Shown here piece after piece: positions 1 to 4,478 of a DNA stretch of 7,774 nucleotides; position 1 is the first letter of the stretch; each line of letters starts with the position of its first letter. The DNA comes from Bacteroidia bacterium (GTDB lineage: Bacteria > Bacteroidota > Bacteroidia > Bacteroidales > BM520): assembly GCA_009930445.1 (NCBI GenBank), contig RZYD01000104.1, positions 1-7,774 on the forward strand, in the 5' to 3' direction. The position numbers and the translations under genes were made by a program. The notes under the pieces are model-generated. The model was not told where the DNA came from. It saw only the letters and a list, made by a program, of their open reading frames with translations, and searched no databases.

Positions 1-93
1 GGGATTTCTTGATTCAGCTGTAAATTCCATATCCCAAAAATACAATTCTCTCTTCGATATCCCTACTTTTAATCTTCTATTTGCAGATTTTTT

Positions 94-127
94 TTGCACG
101 CTGTTCGTTCTCTTTTTTTTACTTTTG
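94..127 (+). promoter_or_regulatory. Candidate Bacteroidota-type promoter
   Basis: TACTTTTG at 120-127 matches the Bacteroidota -7 element TAnnTTTG exactly. TTG at 94-96 lies 23 bp upstream, at the upper limit of the usual 17-23 bp spacing for the -33 element. Transcription would begin near 134 and leave a leader of about 130 bases before the lipoprotein start at 268. Matches of this kind arise by chance in T-rich DNA, so this is only a candidate. Confidence 0.4.
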
Positions 128-139
128 AGGCCGGATGAT

Positions 140-173
140 TTTGGAGCACATGGCCCGATGCGTTTGCTCCAAA
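140..173 (+). promoter_or_regulatory. Inverted repeat / stem-loop in the leader of the thioredoxin lipoprotein gene
   Basis: TTTGGAGCA (140-148) and TGCTCCAAA (165-173) form a perfect 9-bp inverted repeat around a 16-base loop. CAT (149-151) and ATG (158-160) inside the loop could add three pairs. The repeat is followed at 176-185 by the 10-bp perfect palindrome GACTTAAGTC. No T-run follows directly, so it does not look like an intrinsic terminator. It could be an RNA hairpin in the leader or a protein-binding site. It matches no riboswitch class I know. Confidence 0.45.
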
Positions 174-245
174 TGGACTTAAGTCGGGGATCCGCGTTAT
201 TGATTTTTTGTGTTGGTATCCATCCGTACTCGTATTATTTATTTA

Positions 246-253
246 TAAATTTG
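246..253 (+). promoter_or_regulatory. Possible -7 promoter element close to the lipoprotein gene
   Basis: TAAATTTG matches TAnnTTTG exactly and lies 14 bases before the start codon at 268. No TTG is found 17-23 bp upstream; the nearest is at 213-215, 30 bp away. If used, it would give a leader of under 10 bases. It is an alternative to the promoter at 94-127 and the weaker of the two. Confidence 0.2.
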
Positions 254-267
254 AAAAACACATTATT

Positions 268-1383
268 ATGAAACAAATTACGAATTTGCTGTTGTTTGCC
301 ATTTTCGTTCTTTTGGCCGCTTGTGCCGGATCTTCTTCCAACGATTCAGTGGTTATTCAGGGTAAGTTTACTTTTCCTGCTGCAATGGAATGGGTTAGGT
401 TACAACAATTAAACCAGGAAAAAACGCAGATAGCAGAAATTATTCCTGACCCGGACGGGACATTTCGCATCGAATTTAATACCCTATCAACCGATTTTTA
501 TCAACTTATCTTCTCCAATGGCGATTTTCTTAATTTGATTTTGCAACCCGGTGAAGAAGCTGTGATTACTATAGATGGATTCCCGTTGCGTTCGAATGTA
601 CAGGTACAAGGGAGTGTTTACACCACCCATTTTATTGCAGTGGGTGATAAGCTACGTATTGTTGAACTTCGTCAGGACTCGTTGCGTAAAGCCTACGATG
701 CACTCCTTACCCCGGAAGAAAAAGCATTGCGAAACGATGAATTCCGTATGTTTTCTGAGCGGATGGTGGAAGAAAAACGGTCGATTATTCGCGATTTTGC
801 TACTAAGAATCCGGGTTCTCCTGCTTGTCTTTTTTATTTGAATCAACTCGATTTTGCCGATGATTTGTCGTTATTTGAAAAAGTAAATGCTGCATTAATG
901 GAGAAATTTCCGGAAAATATTTATGTTAAAGAGTTGAATTATACGGTGACTGCCGAGGCTAAACTGAAACCCGGGATGCCGGCTCCTGATTTTGCCCTTC
1001 CGGATCCGGATGGAAACTTGATTCATGTATCAGATTTTCGGGGATCGTATCTGTTACTCGATTTTTGGGCCTCCTGGTGTGAGCCCTGCCGCCGCGAAAA
1101 TCCAAATGTCGTGGCGATGTATAATGAATACCGGGATTACGGATTTCAGATTTTAGGGGTGTCGCTGGATAACGATCGTCAGAAATGGATCGAAGCCATC
1201 CGTGCGGATGGGATGACCTGGCCGCAGGTCTGTGACTTAAAAAAGTGGAATTCTTTTGGAGCGCAAACTTACGCAGTGCGCGCCATTCCTCATACGGTCC
1301 TTATTGATCCCAAAGGGAATATTGTGGCCGTTAAACTTCGGGGTAATGAACTGCGATATAAGTTGAAGGAATTATTGCGTTAG
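268..1383 (+). CDS. TlpA-family thiol-disulfide oxidoreductase lipoprotein (DUF4369-like N-terminus)
   Basis: This is a 371-residue membrane-anchored thioredoxin-fold protein, expected to exchange thiols and disulfides on periplasmic proteins. The ATG at 268 is preferred over one 60 bases upstream because it begins a clean lipoprotein signal: a short basic start, a hydrophobic stretch, and lipobox L16-A-A-C19. The Ser/Asn-rich sequence after C19 suits a lipoprotein tether. Residues about 28-130 resemble the beta-rich DUF4369 domain often found in front of TlpA domains in Bacteroidota. A charged helical linker follows (about 140-230). The thioredoxin domain begins at P235-G-M-P-A-P-D-F and has the active site W270-C271-E-P-C274 and cis-proline P341. 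Both cysteines are present, so it should be redox-active. The fold and family are clear, but the substrate is unknown. It could serve cytochrome c maturation, oxidative-stress repair or general disulfide reduction, and no neighbour helps decide. Confidence 0.92.
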   Translation: MKQITNLLLFAIFVLLAACAGSSSNDSVVIQGKFTFPAAMEWVRLQQLNQEKTQIAEIIPDPDGTFRIEFNTLSTDFYQLIFSNGDFLNLILQPGEEAVITIDGFPLRSNVQVQGSVYTTHFIAVGDKLRIVELRQDSLRKAYDALLTPEEKALRNDEFRMFSERMVEEKRSIIRDFATKNPGSPACLFYLNQLDFADDLSLFEKVNAALMEKFPENIYVKELNYTVTAEAKLKPGMPAPDFALPDPDGNLIHVSDFRGSYLLLDFWASWCEPCRRENPNVVAMYNEYRDYGFQILGVSLDNDRQKWIEAIRADGMTWPQVCDLKKWNSFGAQTYAVRAIPHTVLIDPKGNIVAVKLRGNELRYKLKELLR

Positions 1384-1387
1384 CTTT

Positions 1388-2752
1388 TTATACTTCTTCA
1401 ACCCTCCCCAGCGCATTGAGATGCCACAGGCTGTAAGCGTTGAGTTTTACTTTTATTTGCTTCTTTTCCTCTTCGGGTAATGAGTTATCCCGGAGTCGCA
1501 TCCATAGTTGCCCGGCCTCCAGGGTATCCATTTGCTTTTCATTCGTTTTGCTTTTCCCGTAAAGTAATTGTGCCATCTCCCGGATACTGGTCTTATTTCC
1601 TGATCCCGGAAGGTACAGTTGCTTCGCCTGTTGGAGGGCACTCATCGTTAGGTGCGATATGTTATGGCAGGGAAGGGTGCTAAAGGTGAGGCATTGCATT
1701 GCCTTTTCCTCCAGTGTTTTTAGGAAAATTTTTCCCTCCTCGGGGTGGCTGAAAAGATGAAATCTGTCCTGGTCGTTTTTACGAATGGCCGCCAGGGTGA
1801 TAATTTCTTCATAAGGCTTCATTCCTTCAAATAGGGGTATAGCCGGCTTTAGGGTATCGACAAATAAAAGGGGAAGCGTGTCGCTGATCCTTTTGCGAAG
1901 CGTGTCGCTGATCCATAAACTTCCGGTTATATATCGGTCGATTTCCCATTGCTGATCGTCCGACAGTCCGTCGCATTTCATAAGCTGTTGTGGCGTTTCA
2001 TAGCCCTGGTGATAGCGCTGGAATTTCTCTTCCGGCGTGAAAAAATTAAGATTAAAAATAGAGTGGATGGGTACTTTTTTCCAGCATAATCCTTGAAAAT
2101 CACAGGGGTAGGGATGGGTGCACTGTCTTCCGATTTTGACTTTCGGGGAATGGGGTGCTTCCAGTACGTGAAGAAAGTGGTCGATCCGGGGTTGAATCGT
2201 CTCCTGCAACGGGAGTATCTGATCCAAAAGGCTGGTTATTGTAAAATATTGTTGCGGATCTAAGGGTGCTTTGTGCACGTATTCCGGATTCACGGTTACC
2301 AGAAAAAAATCATCCGGGATCACTCCGCTTTGAGTCATTACCCAGTATTGAAATGCCGCATCCTGGATATAGGTTTCGGTGATGGCCCTTGAACTTTTTA
2401 CTTCAAAGGCCATGATTTTGTCGTCTTTCTGTTGTAAAATATCGAGTATTACCAAAGATTGCTGGTGTTGAAAAGAGGCTTCATAGATTACCTTCGTACC
2501 CGCAGCAATGGCTTCGGCAGTTTTTATTACCGCCTGTTTGTATTGTGACGGGGATTTTGGCGCCAGATTTAATCCTCCGGGGAAAAGCTGATGCGCAAGG
2601 ATTCCAATAGCATGACCCCGCTCATACTTGGCACGCTGTTCAGCCTTAAGCCGGTCGCGCAGGAAGGGTCGGTTTTTATGTAAATAGAGCGATTTTGTAC
2701 ATTGAATCCCGCGGATATAGAGTGATTTTGATATTTTGTGGGTTTTGAGCAT
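1388..2752 (-). CDS. Cas4/RecB-like PD-(D/E)XK nuclease with a degenerate DUF2779-like C-terminal domain
   Basis: This 454-residue protein has two halves. Residues 10-225 look like an Fe-S PD-(D/E)XK nuclease. They contain C18, H54, E91, D104 (VILD), E117-V-K119 (the E-x-K motif) and Q135 (AFQYW), plus a cysteine cluster C211-x5-C217-x5-C223. C18 with the three late cysteines is the Cas4/AddB arrangement, so DNA exonuclease activity is plausible. Residues about 290-450 follow the landmarks of the DUF2779 domain as I remember them: PAIPLFEGMKPYEEI, then GNKTSIREM, then a short C-terminal helix. That domain normally has an RNase H-like exonuclease core. Here the usual LDFET appears as FVD299TL, the N-xx-FE region is unrecognisable, and the late Asp of CxxDT is N438. 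The protein is also shorter than the roughly 500 residues I expect. An in-frame 24-bp-period repeat lies at 1873-1914. No cas genes are nearby, and the biological role is unknown. Confidence 0.75.
   Translation of the reverse strand: MLKTHKISKSLYIRGIQCTKSLYLHKNRPFLRDRLKAEQRAKYERGHAIGILAHQLFPGGLNLAPKSPSQYKQAVIKTAEAIAAGTKVIYEASFQHQQSLVILDILQQKDDKIMAFEVKSSRAITETYIQDAAFQYWVMTQSGVIPDDFFLVTVNPEYVHKAPLDPQQYFTITSLLDQILPLQETIQPRIDHFLHVLEAPHSPKVKIGRQCTHPYPCDFQGLCWKKVPIHSIFNLNFFTPEEKFQRYHQGYETPQQLMKCDGLSDDQQWEIDRYITGSLWISDTLRKRISDTLPLLFVDTLKPAIPLFEGMKPYEEIITLAAIRKNDQDRFHLFSHPEEGKIFLKTLEEKAMQCLTFSTLPCHNISHLTMSALQQAKQLYLPGSGNKTSIREMAQLLYGKSKTNEKQMDTLEAGQLWMRLRDNSLPEEEKKQIKVKLNAYSLWHLNALGRVEEV
1873..1914. 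repeat. Short in-frame tandem repeat in the nuclease gene
   Basis: An 18-bp sequence (plus strand GAAGCGTGTCGCTGATCC) occurs perfectly at 1873-1890 and 1897-1914, giving a 24-bp period. On the minus strand it encodes ISDTLRKR followed by ISDTLP, at residues 281-294. The period is eight codons, so the reading frame is kept. The identical third-codon positions suggest a recent duplication by replication slippage. Confidence 0.85.
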
Positions 2753-2773
2753 ATGATATTGTTAGTATTTTTA
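2745..2773 (+). promoter_or_regulatory. Candidate promoter for the small ribbon-helix-helix-like gene, inside the divergent gap
   Basis: TTG at 2745-2747, within TTTTG, lies 18 bp before TATTTTTA at 2766-2773, a seven-of-eight match to TAnnTTTG. Transcription would start near 2780, about 22 bases before the ATG at 2802. The -33 element lies inside the first codons of the divergent nuclease gene. I found no good promoter match for that minus-strand gene in the 49-bp gap. TTAGTA occurs twice in direct orientation (2762-2767 and 2778-2783) and could mark an operator, although a 6-mer in AT-rich DNA is weak evidence. Confidence 0.3.
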
Positions 2774-2801
2774 TATTTTAGTAGCGGATTAAAAATGGGT
2801 T

Positions 2802-3026
2802 ATGATAAAGAAACGCAGAAAAAACAAAACAGTTTACAAGGAGATTTCTTTTAAGCTCTCTTCCCGTCAGAAAAAATCGCTTATGAATTATTGCCGGGCA
2901 CGACACACTACACCTATAAAACTCATCAAAAAATCAATTCGTAATTACATTGAATTGTATGCCGACGCAGCCCCGGAACCCATCCCTATGCCCAATCAGT
3001 TGGATCTTTTTGACGATCCATCGTAA
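2802..3026 (+). CDS. Small basic ribbon-helix-helix-like protein with a C-terminal sliding-clamp-binding motif
   Basis: This is a 74-residue protein in three parts. Residues 1-12 are a Lys/Arg-rich tail. Residues about 12-51 fit a ribbon-helix-helix pattern: a strand with alternating residues (YKEISFKLS), a helix around SRQKKSLMNYCRA, a TTP turn, and a second helix around IKLIKKSIRNYIE. Such proteins bind DNA as dimers through the strand. An acidic, Pro-rich tail (52-74) carries Q66-L-D-L-F70 followed by DDPS. QL(S/D)LF is the classical peptide that docks into the hydrophobic pocket of the beta clamp (DnaN), so recruitment to replicating DNA is a direct hypothesis. The gene diverges from the nuclease gene across 49 bp, and its last 31 bp overlap recR on the opposite strand. 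The start is the first in-frame ATG. I do not recognise a named gene. It could be a local repressor, a small replication or repair accessory factor, or both. Confidence 0.75.
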   Translation: MIKKRRKNKTVYKEISFKLSSRQKKSLMNYCRARHTTPIKLIKKSIRNYIELYADAAPEPIPMPNQLDLFDDPS

Positions 3027-3622
3027 GGCATACGGTGCAGAATGCTTCGCCCGAGCGTTATCTCATCGGTATATTCCAGGTCATCTCCAATGGCTACACC
3101 GCGCGCAATGGCTGTGATTTTTACCGATGTATGCTGAAGTTTCCGGTAGATGAAATACGAGGTTGTGTCTCCCTCTACGGTTGTGGGTAACGCTAATATG
3201 ATCTCCTTAATCTCCTCTTTCTCCACGCGATTAATCAACGAATCAATGGTTAAGTCATTCGGGCTTACCCCATCCATGGGAGAGATAATTCCGCCTAAAA
3301 TATGATAGCGCCCGTTAAATTGCCCGGTATTTTCAATCGCCATAAAATCTCTTACATCTTCCACAACGCAAACGACGCTGCTGTCGCGCGAATTATTGTT
3401 ACATAAACTGCAGATATTCTGATCGGAAATGTTATGACAAATTGTACAGAATTGGGTTTCTTTCTTCATGCGTAATATCGACTCACTCAAAAATTCTGCC
3501 TCTGTATCATCGCATTTCAGAATATACAAAGCCAGTCGTAATGCACTTTTTTTGCCAATTCCCGGAAGCCTGGTCAAGGCTTCAACAACGTTCTCAACTC
3601 GCTTGGAGGGTATTTGAATCAC
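2996..3622 (-). CDS. recR: Recombination mediator protein RecR
   Basis: RecR works with RecO (and RecF where present) to load RecA onto SSB-coated single-stranded gaps, in the cytoplasm. The 208 residues cover the whole family architecture: helix-hairpin-helix around L19-P-G-I-G23, a C4 zinc finger at C59-xx-C62 and C71-xx-C74, a Toprim domain from about residue 82 with E88-D89, and the signature ILGGIISPMDGVSP at 108-121. The conserved C-terminal region includes TLGRSILHRMPY. The start codon is GTG (plus strand CAC at 3620-3622). An in-frame stop lies about 15 bases further upstream, no earlier start fits, and the protein begins as RecRs usually do. AAAGGAAAGAA just before the GTG is Shine-Dalgarno-like, which is uncommon in this phylum and may compensate for the weak start. 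The last residues (DGSSKRSN) extend slightly past the usual end and are the part that overlaps the convergent small gene. Confidence 0.97.
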   Translation of the reverse strand: MIQIPSKRVENVVEALTRLPGIGKKSALRLALYILKCDDTEAEFLSESILRMKKETQFCTICHNISDQNICSLCNNNSRDSSVVCVVEDVRDFMAIENTGQFNGRYHILGGIISPMDGVSPNDLTIDSLINRVEKEEIKEIILALPTTVEGDTTSYFIYRKLQHTSVKITAIARGVAIGDDLEYTDEITLGRSILHRMPYDGSSKRSN

Positions 3623-3633
3623 TTCTTTCCTTT

Positions 3634-3661
3634 TTGTTTACCGAAGGTTATTGTATTTTTG
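3634..3661 (+). promoter_or_regulatory. Candidate promoter for the MORN-repeat gene
   Basis: TTG at 3634-3636, within TTTTTG, is followed after 17 bp by TATTTTTG at 3654-3661, an exact match to TAnnTTTG. Transcription would start near 3668 and give a leader of about 30 bases before the ATG at 3698. This is the best promoter match in the window for both sequence and spacing. Confidence 0.5.
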
Positions 3662-3665
3662 AAGA

Positions 3666-3673
3666 CAAATTTA
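3666..3673 (-). promoter_or_regulatory. Possible -7 element for recR
   Basis: On the minus strand these bases read TAAATTTG, an exact TAnnTTTG match about 44 bases upstream of the recR GTG. No minus-strand TTG is found at the expected distance, so only half of the promoter is supported. It lies 4 bp from the plus-strand -7 element at 3654-3661. If both are real, the two divergent promoters overlap and could not be occupied at the same time. Confidence 0.3.
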
Positions 3674-3697
3674 CTTAATCTAATTGATTCTTGCCCT

Positions 3698-4399
3698 ATG
3701 AGAAAGAATTCATTTGTCGCACTGCTCTTATTTTTTTTCCCCGCTTTACTTGTGGCGCAGGCTGAAAAAAATTTTACGGATGGGGATGGGTTGAAGCAAG
3801 GCCTCTGGGAAAAGTACGATGACAACGGTAAATTGCTCTACTCGGGTCGCTTTCTGGATGATGCGCCTGTGGGGATATTTACCTATTATTTCCCTGATGG
3901 CAAAATAAAAGCCCTTATGTCCCATTCTGCTGACAGCGCTGGAATGGCGCATGTGATCAATTTCCATCATAATGGAAAAAAAATGGCGGAGGGGAAATAT
4001 TATCACAAGAAAAGGCATGCAAAATGGTTATTTTATGATGAAAAGGAAATACTGCTCAGTGAAGAACAGTATCATCAGGGCCAAAAAAGCGGCCTCTGGG
4101 TTGTCTATTATCCCGATGGAACTATTAATGAACAAATAAGGTATCAGCAGGATATGAAACAGGGGGAATGGAAGCAATATTTTACCGATGGTGCACTGAA
4201 AGTGCAGGGACGGTTTGAAAACGGACTGCTCGAAGGCCGTGTGGATTATTTCCATCCCAATGGAAAAATTATGGTTACGGGCAAATATGTAAAAAACTTG
4301 AAAGAAGGAACCTGGAGGTTCTTTGATGAAGAAGGAAAACTGGTTAAAGAACAGGAATATACATCCGGTCGATTGCTTACCGACCCTCTCGAAAATTAA
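3698..4399 (+). CDS. Secreted MORN-repeat protein (YwqK/COG2849-like)
   Basis: This 233-residue exported protein consists almost entirely of repeats. The ATG at 3698 is chosen over one 84 bases upstream because it starts a clear signal peptide: MRKN, a hydrophobic core at 6-19, and likely cleavage near A20-Q-A22. The alternative start would also run through the promoter and the divergent recR start. Eight repeats of 24 residues begin near 35, 59, 84, 108, 132, 156, 180 and 204. Each has the pattern G-x-W/F...Y/F-x-(D/N)-G-K followed by a G-x-(F/Y) strand. The turn glycine falls at 44, 68, 93, 141, 165, 189 and 213, and is Glu117 in the degenerate fourth repeat. Similar proteins are often labelled YwqK-family antitoxins by automatic pipelines. 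A signal peptide and the lack of a toxin neighbour make that role unlikely here. A periplasmic or surface binding scaffold is more plausible, with unknown ligand. The sensor kinase starts 79 bp downstream and may be co-transcribed. Confidence 0.88.
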   Translation: MRKNSFVALLLFFFPALLVAQAEKNFTDGDGLKQGLWEKYDDNGKLLYSGRFLDDAPVGIFTYYFPDGKIKALMSHSADSAGMAHVINFHHNGKKMAEGKYYHKKRHAKWLFYDEKEILLSEEQYHQGQKSGLWVVYYPDGTINEQIRYQQDMKQGEWKQYFTDGALKVQGRFENGLLEGRVDYFHPNGKIMVTGKYVKNLKEGTWRFFDEEGKLVKEQEYTSGRLLTDPLEN

Positions 4400-4404
4400 A
4401 TGGG

Positions 4405-4438
4405 TTGAGCCTGGGGTTTATGTTTTTTTTTACTTTTA
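4405..4438 (+). promoter_or_regulatory. Weak candidate promoter for the hybrid kinase
   Basis: TTG at 4405-4407 is separated by 23 bp from TACTTTTA at 4431-4438, a seven-of-eight match to TAnnTTTG. It would start transcription near 4445, about 34 bases before the ATG at 4479. The T-run at 4422-4431 has no convincing hairpin before it, so read-through from the MORN gene is also possible. Confidence 0.25.
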
Positions 4439-4478
4439 ACAGATTTTTGAAATATTTCTTCCAATTAATTTTTTCCGG

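Noticed and set aside
135..182. A 15-residue open frame in the leader (MILEHMARCVCSKWT)
   Set aside because: It overlaps the inverted repeat, has no distinctive composition, and short frames of this size are expected by chance. A leader-peptide role cannot be supported.
208..267. Upstream in-frame start for the thioredoxin lipoprotein, adding 20 residues
   Set aside because: It would place extra residues ahead of a textbook lipoprotein signal and bury the lipobox Cys at position 39. The ATG at 268 fits much better.
94..267. Known riboswitch in the thioredoxin leader
   Set aside because: The stem-loop and palindrome do not match the conserved cores of riboswitch classes I can recall.
1453..1683. 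Open frames of 62 and 67 residues on both strands inside the nuclease gene, as signs of a frameshift
   Set aside because: The main frame runs unbroken from 2752 to 1388 with family-like sequence throughout, so these are shadows in other frames.
1388..2752. Reading the nuclease as a CRISPR Cas4
   Set aside because: The Cas4-like motifs are real, but there is no CRISPR array or other cas gene in the window, and the C-terminal half fits the DUF2779-type family instead.
3614..3697. Upstream in-frame start for the MORN-repeat protein, adding 28 residues
   Set aside because: It would begin within recR and run through the best promoter match, and it hides the signal peptide that starts at 3698.
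3698..4399. Toxin-antitoxin pair involving the YwqK-like protein
   Set aside because: The protein has a signal peptide, and its neighbours are recR and a sensor kinase, neither of which is a toxin.
4400..4440. Intrinsic terminator after the MORN gene
   Set aside because: There is a T-run at 4422-4431, but the preceding sequence offers only about three base pairs of stem.
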